A stretch of DNA of 16,673 bases from Cruorifilaria tuberocauda (lineage: Eukaryota; Nematoda; Chromadorea; Rhabditida; Onchocercidae), in assembly GCA_013365365.1 (NCBI GenBank), contig JABVXU010000884.1, forward strand, positions 1 through 16,673, given 5' to 3'. Below are positions 9,187-16,673 of the stretch, one piece after another (the stretch's first letter is position 1; every line of letters begins with the position of its first letter). The notes under the pieces were generated by a model. That model was given only the letters and a program-made list of their open reading frames with translations. It ran no database searches and was not told the DNA's origin. Made by a program: the position numbers and the translations under genes.

Positions 9187-9343
9187 GTAGCATAATAGCT
9201 TAGCAGAATTGTTTGGAAGCTTATAAGAGGGAATCACTCATTCAGTATTGGAAGCTTTAATGTGAAAAAAAAGTTAGAAATTCACTGAAGTGAATAGAGA
9301 GAAAGTACATAGGTCGCATCATTCGTTTAACAATTTTTGTGGT

Positions 9344-9467
9344 GGTGTAGACGAATGAAACCCGTTATTTTGGTAGATGAATTGCTCGGATGAGAAATCA
9401 AAGCGGTCATTTTCGTTATCGCCACCGCTATTCTTGTCCGCGTATTTCTTGGTGGTTCATTAACTCA
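9344..9467 (-). CDS. Candidate coding tract (unrecognised)
   Basis: This minus-strand stretch is clearly richer in G and C than its surroundings. One frame reads TTKKYADKNSGGDNENDRFD, then FSSEQFIYQNNGFHSSTPPQ, with the composition of a real hydrophilic protein segment. There is no good acceptor at its 5' edge (only ...ACCAAG), and an adjacent frame is open too. It may be an exon, a degraded exon or a conserved noncoding element. Confidence 0.2.
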
Positions 9468-9479
9468 TTAGTGATGTTT

Positions 9480-10125
9480 GCATAAATTCAAATTCAATTT
9501 AAATCTTTTAAATTAAAAATTAATTTAGGTGGCCGACACTTCAAGAAATATTTGAAACATTGGAAAATTCGAATTAGAATGCATCACGCTTCAATATGAA
9601 ATTTATTTTTAGAAATAATGTATTTGTAAGTTCATAATATCAATGATAACAGACAAATAATAATTCTTCGAACGCTTCACAGTGTAGCATTGCGTCAAAC
9701 GTTCGGAATTGTCATTTCGTTTATTTTTAAGGACGGAAAGAATACAAATATCAAATTTCGTAGATGCATTACCTAACTGCATAATATTTCAAAGCAAAAA
9801 GTAATCAAGACGATATTCCCAGATCTCACGCATCAAATTTTATTGTAAGAGATGAAGAATACAATGAACATTGAGAATTTCCTTGATAAAGTGATATATA
9901 TCAGTGTTTGAACGAAACATATCTTTGGCACTGTTGAACTATTTCGATGAATTCTCGGAAACTTTGATTAAATCAATTTGTCTTTTTGCAATTATCGCTA
10001 TATAATGAAAAGTAGAACTAACACATGTTCACACTGATCATCAGTTGTCACTGAAAGTAAAGCCACTGATGAATTACAAATGTTAGGATAAGTAAGTTAA
10101 GAGGAATCTACAACTTTACTCTTAC
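9480..10125. other. AT-rich spacer, no feature seen
   Basis: There is no open tract with splice signals and no RNA-gene signature. It would be an intron if the flanking minus-strand tracts belong to one gene. Confidence 0.4.
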
Positions 10126-10333
10126 TAGCAGCATTTCTATATAATAACGAGTATGAAATTCATAAGAGAGAAGCGAGAAGTGATAAGGAGAGAGACGTGG
10201 AACTTTGCCGGAGAACAGGTTCTCGATTGATCTTCCTGTGTGCGCAGAAGGACATGATTTTTGTTTCTTGTTATGAACTGATTTGAATCGATTGGTTACG
10301 CACGCCATCAGTGGAGTGAAGTGATTGCATGTG
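10126..10333 (-). CDS. Candidate internal exon, 69 codons (unrecognised)
   Basis: The minus-strand frame is open from the acceptor ATCCCTTAG to the strong donor CTA|gtaagag. It encodes a basic, Ser-rich segment that includes SCPSAHTGRSIENLFSGK and VPRLSPYHFSLLSYEF. No domain is recognised. The plus strand across the same bases is also open, with a hydrophobic start LLLLAAFLY and later RRTGSRLIFLC but no ATG, so the strand itself is not certain. Confidence 0.3.
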
Positions 10334-11659
10334 CTAAGGGATGTTTTTGAAAACAGTATCTTTTCCAAATAACTTTAGCAATTGCGAAGTTTTTTCCTCC
10401 TCTTCTTTTCACTTTATCATCAATCACAGCATCCATACACCAAATCAGTAATCGGGGCAAACTCAATTCAAAATAGGTACCTTTAATTAAAAATCAATCT
10501 ATGCAAATATAAATATTTTAAAACTTCGAAGTGTCATTCAGACTGAAAGTCTACCTTCAAATTTTTTTTTCTTTTAAATGAAATACAGAATTTCCAGAAT
10601 CCTCCGCAGTATCTGTCCTTAAATTGAAGCATTTCTTCGCCAATAATTTCAAGCAGCTAAACAGATTGAGTTACCATTGATAAAAGGTAATGATATTGTC
10701 ATTAAAAGCGAATAATTAATATATAAAATTGTTCTAATAAAAGTGCTTGAAATGGGCTATGACGATATCGGATGATATAGAAAAATTGCTAAATACAATT
10801 AGTTGAGAACCACAATTATTAAAACATTAATGATTAAAAAATAGCTAAATAAATAGTTGATAGTTAAGATCAAATAGAAATTTTTGGTTTGGCTAGAAAA
10901 GTTATAGCTTGCATGTCGTAGATTTTGTAATTAATTGATAAATTTTCTGTTGCATTTCTGAGCTATCACTGATAAAAAGTTAATGAGCAAAAATTGCAAT
11001 CATTTACGAACTAGAACATACTTTTATTGAATTTCTTTTTTAGTTTCGATCCATTTGTTGAGAGAAGCCACACCGCTTCTTCTTCAACTTTCCAAATTGC
11101 ATTTATATCGTCGAAACGTTAAATTTGAAATCATTTCTTTTGGTCGATAAAAAAGCACACCAATAAATTTTCTCTTATCGTGTGTAGTTATTGAAAGCTT
11201 ATCATTATGAGCTTCTTCTATCAGAATTACATACTATTCATACTTCGACAAAATAAGTTTCCATACTTCTATAATCGTCTATACTTTCTGTTCTTTTACT
11301 ACCAAATGAATGGATGGTTCCTATACTTTAAAAAAACTAGAAAAATAAAATCACATTTTTACATTTTATTCAAGTAATGAATAAATAAGCTTTGGTTTTC
11401 AATTAGGTACTTCGATTTGATCGTTTTATGCGAAAATTTCTTGAAGGGCTAACCAAATTTCTGTCTTCTAGTTTCAATTAAACGAGGTATTATGCTGTTT
11501 CATTTTTCCGTTATACTTCAAACTTCTATTTTTTAAATTAATATTTTCTCTATTCCCAAGTTATTGATAGAAAAACTTCATCTTAAATAAATATATGTTC
11601 CAGCTTCCAAGCAAAAATCGATCATAAATTTTCTGCATTCACATCACAATTTCTCAGCC
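10334..11659. other. AT-rich stretch, little structure
   Basis: I see no exon with two good splice sites. A 20-codon minus-strand ATG frame near 11038-11100 (MQFGKLKKKRCGFSQQMDRN) is too short to support. Confidence 0.4.
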
Positions 11660-11732
11660 TCAAATACTGGTTTTTGGCAAAAGCAGCACAAGTGCATTTT
11701 CCGCTTTTTTAATTTTTGAGCATAAATTACTT
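11660..11732 (-). CDS. Candidate terminal exon after 11769-11805 (unrecognised)
   Basis: Acceptor GTTTTCTAG is followed by an open frame CSKIKKAENALVLLLPKTSI and a stop, in phase with the exon at 11769-11805. The implied intron is only 36 bases, short even for nematodes. A competing frame in the same bases gives MHLCCFCQKPVFEAEKL, which superficially resembles the start of a LIM finger. The frame is not settled. Confidence 0.2.
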
Positions 11733-11768
11733 CTAGAAAACTGAGGAATTAGTAAATGCAAAAGTTAC

Positions 11769-11805
11769 CTTTGATATTTAGAACCGAAATCTTCGATGAC
11801 TGCTT
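11769..11805 (-). CDS. Candidate small exon (unrecognised)
   Basis: The minus strand reads AATACCAG|AAGCAGTC...CAAAG|gtaact, 37 bases encoding AVIEDFGSKYQ with partial codons at both ends. It is in phase with the exon at 11973-12075. Both splice sites are good. Confidence 0.35.
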
Positions 11806-11972
11806 CTGGTATTAATTAATAACTCATATATCATTTATGCTTCACGCTTCAGCACAGACAAAACGATTAATTTATGAAACAATTTGACGATTCAATCAAC
11901 ATAATATTCAATTTTGATTTATTATTTACGATAGGTAATAATTCTGTTATAATATTAAAACCAATTATCTAC

Positions 11973-12075
11973 TACAAATCGAGTAATTGTAATAGATCTC
12001 GCAGACGAATTCGATGAAATTTTTCAAAAATTTTCCATCAAATTTGTGCTGTGGAACACCGTCAACAATTATTAA
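11973..12075 (-). CDS. Candidate exon, 34 codons (unrecognised)
   Basis: Behind the good acceptor AATTTTAG the minus strand reads LIIVDGVPQHKFDGKFLKNF and then IEFVCEIYYNYSIC. The donor TGTA|gtagat gives phase 1, joining to the next exon as ...SIC-K-AVIEDFGSKYQ. Composition is convincingly protein-like, with an N-glycosylation site NYS. No family is recognised. Confidence 0.4.
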
Positions 12076-12229
12076 CTAAAATTTTATTAATTGATTTCAT
12101 CAGATAAATCTAAATCGTTTTATAATTCAGTTATTAACATTTCAAAATTTTGGAACATTTTCGAAAATATGTTAGAGATACTGTTGGGAGATCTTATGAC
12201 AATTACGGATGTATATTTTTATCTAGTTA

Positions 12230-12425
12230 GGAGGGAAAGTAAACATTTACAGAGAAAACCAAAAAATTCACGTAATCGTCTTGCGCCCGTTACAAATACG
12301 TACTGTTCGTACAATGAAAATTGCAGGATTCAGATCCGAAACTTAAACTTTGGGAGAAAAAATCTGAACCGAGAATCTCTACCGTTCTCAAACACGAGAA
12401 GTGGTGATAATATCCTTGTCACCTA
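12230..12425 (-). CDS. GC-richer tract open in several frames (unrecognised exon?)
   Basis: Three readings are open over much of this block. Minus frame one, after CTTGTTAG, reads VTRILSPLLVFENGRDSRFR and later stops. Minus frame two includes VEILGSDFFSQSLSFGSESC and a glycosylation site NST before a gtaacg donor. The plus strand has a 111-codon frame (12091-12426) that starts without ATG. Low stop density here partly reflects base composition. A minus-strand exon is the better guess because its neighbours are on that strand. Confidence 0.2.
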
Positions 12426-12623
12426 ACAAGCGTGTGATAATGAAAAAACAAAGAATAGATGATAATAAAGTTTGCAATGACTCTCAGAACAAAGGGAACT
12501 GTCTTGGTCTGATCATTAAAGCCTGTTGAGATGAAAGCATAACAATAACCAACTTTACACATTCAGTACTAAAAGCTAGTGAGCTCATTTAGGATTGATA
12601 AGCAAAAACGGAAGCAAACATAC

Positions 12624-12683
12624 CAAGATGATTTCTGTGAAATAAATGGTTAAGAGACGAGAAGATAACCAAGAAAAAAGCAT
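12624..12683 (-). CDS. Candidate first exon with hydrophobic N-terminus (unrecognised)
   Basis: The minus strand reads AAAATTCAG|GTTGGA|ATG, then MLFSWLSSRLLTIYFTEIIL up to the consensus donor TTG|gtatgt. An ATG six bases after a 3' splice acceptor fits a trans-spliced start, and the hydrophobic run could be a signal anchor. It joins in phase to the first reading of the 12230-12425 block. Confidence 0.35.
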
Positions 12684-12692
12684 TCCAACCTG

Positions 12693-13173
12693 AATTTTTT
12701 TCTGTACTATCGAAAGTTATTCTCTGTTACATCAAGTATGTTAGTTTTTTTAAGCAAGAAGCAAAGTTCATTCTTTACTAAATCAATCTTTTTATTCCTT
12801 CTATTAAAGATAGAGTTGTTATGATACTCAAAAACCAAACATGAAAAGAATTTATGTAATAATTATTATTACGACTTTATTATACTTCGTAATTCTTCAT
12901 AAAGCGCTTGTAACGATCGAAAATGTTTGATGATTTACGGATTTTATATTTGCTAAGAATCCGATTGTGATAGCGAGCATAATAGAATAATTTTAAAAGT
13001 CAAAATCAATGTTTTCCTCAAAAACAGTCTTGTTGATAATTTTATTAACTGATATATTCGCTTTACATCTTCTCGATATCTGCGTGAAAGGATGATCTTA
13101 ATCTCATCAAAGACCATTAATTGAATAATTGGTTGGGACGTGGCAAAACAAAACCCGGTAAAGAGGGCAATAG
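12693..13173. other. AT-rich spacer, no supported gene
   Basis: A 28-codon plus-strand ATG frame at 13009-13095 has a signal-peptide-like start (MFSSKTVLLIILLTDIFALH) but no donor or acceptor that extends it sensibly. Otherwise nothing is seen. Confidence 0.4.
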
Positions 13174-13197
13174 TATCATGTACTGTATCATGTACTG
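13174..13197. repeat. Tandem duplication, 12-base unit x2
   Basis: Two perfect adjacent copies of TATCATGTACTG lie in a slightly GC-richer stretch. The unit contains the partial palindrome CATG/GTAC. Confidence 0.9.
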
Positions 13198-13273
13198 ATC
13201 TAACCTAATCCTTTCATATCATCACTAAACGGATCACACCGTTAATTAATGCATCATTTTCAGCTATGTTAAA

Positions 13274-13432
13274 ATGATATTTTATCAATTACAAATTTTT
13301 AATATCTTCAATTCAATAATTGCAATTTCCTTATTTGCAAATACTTTGCTATTCATTGGCCTTCTTCTTGGTATAACGTTAACTTTGGATACGAAGATTT
13401 ACGACGGGATGATGGATTTCGGAGGTTATTAA
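13274..13432 (+). CDS. Short hydrophobic ORF, 52 aa, behind a splice acceptor (hypothetical)
   Basis: CATTTTCAG ends at 13263, ten bases before an ATG. The frame has a long hydrophobic core (IFNSIIAISLFANTLLFIGL) and a polar C-terminus LDTKIYDGMMDFGGY before TAA. It could be a small membrane peptide, a trans-spliced micro-gene, or an exon starting in phase 1. A GAG|gttatt near the end could act as a donor toward an acceptor at 13935. There is no nearby AATAAA for a stand-alone gene. No family is recognised. Confidence 0.25.
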   Translation: MIFYQLQIFNIFNSIIAISLFANTLLFIGLLLGITLTLDTKIYDGMMDFGGY

Positions 13433-13890
13433 GCACGTAAAAATAGCATATTTGAGGTATTTACATTAATTTGGATAGTTTTCTCAAGAAATAGAACCGT
13501 TGCTTGCATTGACACGTATTTAGATTTGAAAATTGAAATGAAATAGTAATTAGAATTATATTGGATTTAAAACTTAGGAAAATCAGTATGTAACAGTAGA
13601 AACTTAACCGGTTAATTAGCTAAATATTTCTCACTGTTTAATTCTGTGTAATCAAATTTATGTTAATTAAAAAATTCAAGATTAGAACATCTGTCTGTTT
13701 GTTACATTCTGCTTAGTAATTTTAGTCAAAGATGATCATATTCATAAACTTAAATCGTAAATTTGTTGAAAACAATCAATTCAGCAAATATTTAAGTTTG
13801 TGCTGAAATTTTTAAAGAACAGGAATAGTTGCAATACTTCACCGTTGTAAAAGTTTTTTTCCTCATTTTCCTTTCATTTTCTGTTCCTTC
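13433..13890. other. AT-rich spacer
   Basis: There is no gene or RNA signature. It contains the 3' flank of the minus-strand gene ending at 13891, with no clear AATAAA on that strand. Confidence 0.45.
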
Positions 13891-14048
13891 TTATGAATTA
13901 TAAAAAAATTTGTTTGTTTCACTTCTCTTTTCTAGATGAATCATGTGGCGAAGATTTATAACAGCAGAAGTACTGGTCATGATAAATATGCAAAAGATGT
14001 CATTGCAAAATACAAATGAACAAAAAATTGATATAATCAATAAAGCAT
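13891..14048 (-). CDS. Tentative membrane gene, last exon
   Basis: The acceptor is TTTACAACAG. The frame carries a hydrophobic helix, then SAVINLRHMIHLEKRSETNK and a stop. The opposite strand over 13936-14019 is an open frame of its own with an acceptor and AATAAA, so strand assignment rests on phase with the exon at 14229-14346. Confidence 0.4.
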
Positions 14049-16034
14049 CTGTTGTAAATGAACAAATGCACTGTGTCAATTTTGGTGCAAATTGTTTTTT
14101 GAAGGAAAAAAACCTTCTAAGTTCTCTGTAAAATAAGCCACTATGCTATTATTGATTTAAATACATCTCATCGATTCTGAATTCGATATCGCAATTTATC
14201 AATTTTAGTAGAAGTAAAATGTGATTACAAGGTCCAGGGTGAGCCATGTAAGGGATTGCAATGGTCATTAGGATGACCGATAGAGCGATAGTTCCTATTA
14301 GCCTAATAAAACCAATTGCAGCATATATTCCATCAAAGAATGAGTTCTAAGATTTGTAGCGCCACGGACATATATCATAACTTCTGAGCTCTAGCTGAAT
14401 ATTTCTTTTCTGAAATTATTTCTGAAGAATGAAGAATCAAGTCCAATATTGTTTAAGAATCTCAAAAACAATCCAAATTGCATCACTTTATGTGCAAATA
14501 GCTCAATGACAAATTTGATGTATATTAATTTAATGTAATATCAGCTTGAACTGATAGGAATATTTTCACTATAAAGTACATTTAATCTTTAAGCATATTT
14601 AAGCTTCAGATAGTTTTCGTTATGTATTTTGAAGCTAGCTATCATATTAATAAATTACATGTTGGACAAATACTGAATACATCTATTGGATGTTCTTTTC
14701 CAGAATTCGAAAAAATTACTTCGCTTAAATTCAATATACAAAGCTCATATTACGATAATTTACTTAGAGATACTTGGATTCTTTGAAATAAATCTTTTAT
14801 TAAAATTTCAGCTGCCCAAAAAATTAAGGAAATTGGTAAAAATTTACCAAAATAGCCACATCATCAGGTAACTCAGGAACATTTCATTTACAGCATTCTA
14901 TTTACATTGTATGTCGCGAAATGATCTTTGTCGTTTTTTGAGGTTTCTAGTGAAAAATCACTTTTTCTTGATTTATTTGTAAAATTCCATTTTGCCCGCC
15001 ACTGGTAAACGCTGGAATGTATAGACAAATATAAACTAATGAATAGGGTACTGCAAAGTAGACGGAATAATGCAAGAAGTTAAAATCAATTTTCTAACTT
15101 ATCTGGATCATACTTGTGTTTTTTTTTCAAAGTTCCTCGATGGTAGTTGTATGCATATAAAATTTGTTGGATCGAGTTTTCAAAATTTAAATGGACTTTA
15201 TGGAAGATGGAGATTATGGAGATTATGATATTAGACCCTGAATCCTTCTTGATACAATTTCAAAAATCAATTTATTTTTACTTATGAAGCAGTTCGTCGA
15301 TCGAATGAATATATGGGTGTTTTTAAAATGTAATGATTAATGTCACACCTGTAAAGATATTTTAATTACTCTAATTTTTTTCTTTAAGTTTCCCAAATTT
15401 TTAAAATACGAATCATTAGGAGATAGAAATTAATTTTTTATTAGTAACACTGAAATCTAATGAAATCGCAATACATGAAGATTTTCTATGCGTTAAATTT
15501 GTGCAAAATTTTATTACTCATCACTACTGATAATCAGAATAGCATTTCCACTTTTTCGAGTTTTTCTGAAATATTAAAAAGAAAAACTTAGGTTCAAAAT
15601 CAATATTTCAACAACGTTTGTATTACTTACCACCATAACACTTCCAAACACGGCAAACACTTTCTCCAAGTAATTCGTAATGTATAAACGGTCACTCGAT
15701 CGAATTCCTGATCTCATAGCTACAATTTGGTTAGTGTTACCAAATTGAATTGTGATACCAAATCAGATGGTACCGAATCACTAAGAATTTTTACTTAACT
15801 TGGTGATTAAATAAACACTTAAATGATTTATTGTATGCTTGGAACTATACGAATAAAATAATACTTCAGTTGAGAAGATCAGGGATATTGCACCTAATTG
15901 AAATTGATTACTAGAGATCAGCGATGGTATCTGTGTCCGAGTAAACACATTGTAGGAACAATTTTCATCAGTGATAGAAAATGATGTAATTGTACAGTTA
16001 TGCAAATGTGATAGATGATTGATTACAGATTTGT
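13891..16034 (-). CDS. Tentative multi-pass membrane protein gene, at least five exons (unrecognised)
   Basis: The minus-strand exons 16034-15894, 15719-15627, 15050-14962, 14346-14229 and 14048-13891 join with consistent phases (1, 1, 0, 1) to a stop. The product has an ectodomain-like part with two possible glycosylation sites (NCT, NCS). It then has three hydrophobic segments: VFAVFGSVMVVIPYSLVYIC and what follows, IRLIGTIALSVILMTIAIPY, and YALLIISIFCSFVFCNDIFC. It ends with a basic tail. The 5' end is missing. An upstream signal-peptide-like exon (16262-16215) is out of phase with the first exon here. The third exon also has a competing reading that stops early. Multi-pass membrane topology is inferred. 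No family is recognised. Confidence 0.4.
13936..14019 (+). CDS. Competing plus-strand terminal exon or mini-ORF (27 aa)
   Basis: Acceptor CTTTTCTAG is followed directly by ATG and a hydrophilic frame MNHVAKIYNSRSTGHDKYAK, continuing to TGA, with AATAAA 20 bases later at 14039-14044. It is antisense to the tentative minus-strand exon, and the two cannot both be right unless they overlap. No upstream plus-strand partner exon could be established. Confidence 0.2.
   Translation: MNHVAKIYNSRSTGHDKYAKDVIAKYK
14229..14346 (-). CDS. Tentative membrane gene, exon with strongest helix
   Basis: Acceptor AAATCTTAG is immediately in frame with NSFFDGIYAAIGFIRLIGTI and a continuing helix to PYMAHPGP. The donor is CCTT|gtaatc. 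Only this frame is open and it is strongly hydrophobic, which makes it the most convincing exon of this gene. Confidence 0.45.
14347..14961 (-). other. Probable intron or spacer in the tentative membrane gene
   Basis: This stretch is AT-rich. A 61-codon plus-strand frame at 14686-14871 is uncalled for lack of signals. An 18-base palindrome lies at 14833-14850. Confidence 0.4.
14833..14850. repeat. Perfect palindrome TTGGTAAA-AA-TTTACCAA
   Basis: Eight-base arms are separated by two bases. It lies within the probable intron of the tentative membrane gene. It could be a chance AT-rich palindrome or a dimeric protein-binding site. Confidence 0.8.
14962..15050 (-). CDS. Tentative membrane gene, middle exon
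   Basis: Acceptor TACTTTGCAG is followed by PYSLVYICLYIPAFTSGGQN and GILQINQEK, with donor AAA|gtgatt. The alternative acceptor ATTCCAG inside it would give RLPVAGKMEFYK and a stop overlapping AATAAA, which would end the gene here. Confidence 0.35.
15051..15626 (-). other. Probable intron with a 9-base tandem repeat
   Basis: This is AT-rich sequence with no RNA gene or exon seen. ATGGAGATT is repeated twice in tandem at 15207-15224, with a partial third copy. Confidence 0.4.
15207..15230. repeat. Tandem 9-mer ATGGAGATT x2 plus partial copy
   Basis: Two perfect copies are followed by ATGATA, and a degenerate copy precedes them. It is a simple duplication within a probable intron. Confidence 0.85.
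15627..15719 (-). CDS. Tentative membrane gene, exon with juxtamembrane segment
   Basis: Acceptor AATTGTAG is followed by MRSGIRSSDRLYITNYLEKV and FAVFGSVMV. The consensus donor GTG|gtaagt (exon end 15631) gives phase 0. The overlapping donor GTAA|gtaata (exon end 15627) gives phase 1, which fits the hydrophobic reading of the next exon. Two alternative ends differing by four bases are therefore possible. Confidence 0.45.
15724..15746. repeat. Inverted repeat AATTTGGT-N7-ACCAAATT with extra TACCAAAT copies
   Basis: Perfect 8-base arms flank a 7-base loop immediately upstream (coding sense) of the exon at 15627-15719. Further TACCAAAT and TACCGAAT copies follow at about 15756 and 15771. In RNA it could form a hairpin next to the 3' splice site. 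Confidence 0.75.
15894..16034 (-). CDS. Tentative membrane gene, ectodomain-like exon
   Basis: Acceptor ACAAATTCAG and donor TTAG|gtgcaa bound 46 codons, including HNCTITSFSITDENCSYNVF, with two potential N-glycosylation sites and two cysteines. It joins in phase with the exon at 15627-15719. The upstream partner is unresolved. Confidence 0.4.
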
Positions 16035-16214
16035 CTGAATTTGTTTGAAAGCAAATAACATGGAGAAAAAAGCGATTTCTTCAGCTTTAGAATTGGTGAT
16101 CCTATTTTTAATGAAGTCGTTGAAGCAGAATGGTACGTTGTTAAATTCAAAGAGCAATTTATACAGATTTTTTAGCGATCATATCGCAATTTCCAAGTGA
16201 TCAAACAAGTCGAC

Positions 16215-16262
16215 CTGTGTTCCTAAAAGCACAATCCAGATCATAAAAATGATCTTCCGCAT
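16215..16262 (-). CDS. Candidate signal-peptide exon (MRKIIFMIWIVLLGTQ)
   Basis: This minus-strand ATG frame has a classic short signal peptide (basic start, then IIFMIWIVLLG) and a possible donor CAG|gtcgac, phase 0. That phase does not match the exon at 15894-16034, so either a small exon lies between or this is not part of that gene. The plus strand over the same bases is also open (HNPDHKNDLPHRYETDLIYS). Confidence 0.3.
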
Positions 16263-16673
16263 AGATATGAGACGGATCTGATTTACTCGTTCGAATCCAA
16301 AATAAGCAAAAATTTAATATTCAAAAATATTATAAATGATAGGAAATTCATCAAAATGAATGTTTAGATATGATTAAAACAATAATAAATTCATTCATAA
16401 TTGCAAAAATTCTGAGTAAAATGTTTTAAAAGAGTTTTTGCAACAAACTCTTGCAGAAATTTCTAGGAGAAAGACAATCAATACATGTTTGCTTGTACAA
16501 AAAGAGGTGGAATAAATATGATTAAAATGAGAAAGCTAGTGAATTCAAAAAAAGTAATACCGATTTTTCCTGAAACAAAAAATCATATACTGTTACAATT
16601 AAGTAAACTGTGAAATTATATATTCTTATTTTGTATTTTTCCATGCATAAAACTGGAAATTTTTTACATTGAA
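16263..16673. other. AT-rich right flank, no feature supported
   Basis: CGTTCGAATCC near 16288-16298 resembles a tRNA B box, but no A box or cloverleaf can be folded around it. No coding exon is seen to the window end. Confidence 0.5.

Noticed and set aside
10126..10260. Insulin-like peptide on the plus strand (LCRRTGSRLIFLC)
   Set aside because: Cysteine spacing is one residue short of the insulin B-chain pattern, there is no ATG, and no A-chain cysteines follow.
11648..11703. LIM-like half finger, LCCFCQKPVFEAEKL, minus strand
   Set aside because: The acceptor is poor (AAAAAAG), the second zinc half is not found downstream, and another frame in the same bases fits the neighbouring exon better.
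16060..16200. 46-codon plus ATG frame, and a second open frame reading FRIGDPIFNEVVEAEWYVVK
   Set aside because: The readings compete over the same bases. Neither links to a neighbouring exon, and a third minus-strand frame is open as well.
16280..16300. tRNA B-box-like CGTTCGAATCC
   Set aside because: No A box at the right distance and no cloverleaf stems could be formed in the preceding bases.
1..16673. CRISPR arrays, bacterial operons, Wolbachia-derived inserts
   Set aside because: No direct-repeat arrays with spacers, no Shine-Dalgarno-led long ORFs, and no recognisable bacterial gene fragment were seen.

Overview
The window looks like nuclear DNA of a nematode, most likely an intron-rich clade III (filaria-like) worm. 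It is strongly AT-rich by eye. Exons are short, flanked by gt...ag introns that mostly end in TTTCAG or TTGCAG, and one start codon lies a single base after such an acceptor, as in spliced-leader trans-splicing. There is no bacterial, organellar or retroelement coding sequence that I can recognise. The genus is inference.

Layout. Bases 1-43 are a piece of conserved 28S rRNA core that stops abruptly and is followed by unrelated AT-rich DNA. Bases 854-7108 (minus strand) hold the one gene I can reconstruct fully: an 11-exon, 454-residue Cys-loop (pentameric) ligand-gated ion channel subunit with signal peptide, ligand-binding domain, Cys-loop, four membrane helices and stop. All exon phases join without a frameshift. 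Its binding-site and pore residues depart from acetylcholine-receptor norms.

From 7113 to about 9030 I see only presumed upstream DNA with a CA microsatellite. Between about 9030 and 12690 there are several GC-richer, coding-like tracts on the minus strand with plausible splice sites. I could link two or three of them, but could neither assemble nor name a gene. From 13.0 to 13.9 kb there is a 12-base tandem repeat and a short hydrophobic plus-strand ORF just behind a splice acceptor. From 13891 to about 16034 (possibly 16262) the minus strand carries a second tentative gene: five phase-compatible exons encoding an ectodomain-like segment and about three hydrophobic helices, with an unresolved 5' end and an alternative early terminus.

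All the better-supported genes are on the minus strand. If the tentative genes are real, the window is a head-to-tail run of membrane or secreted proteins. The sequence shows no functional relation between them. All splice models were made by eye without transcript or homology data.
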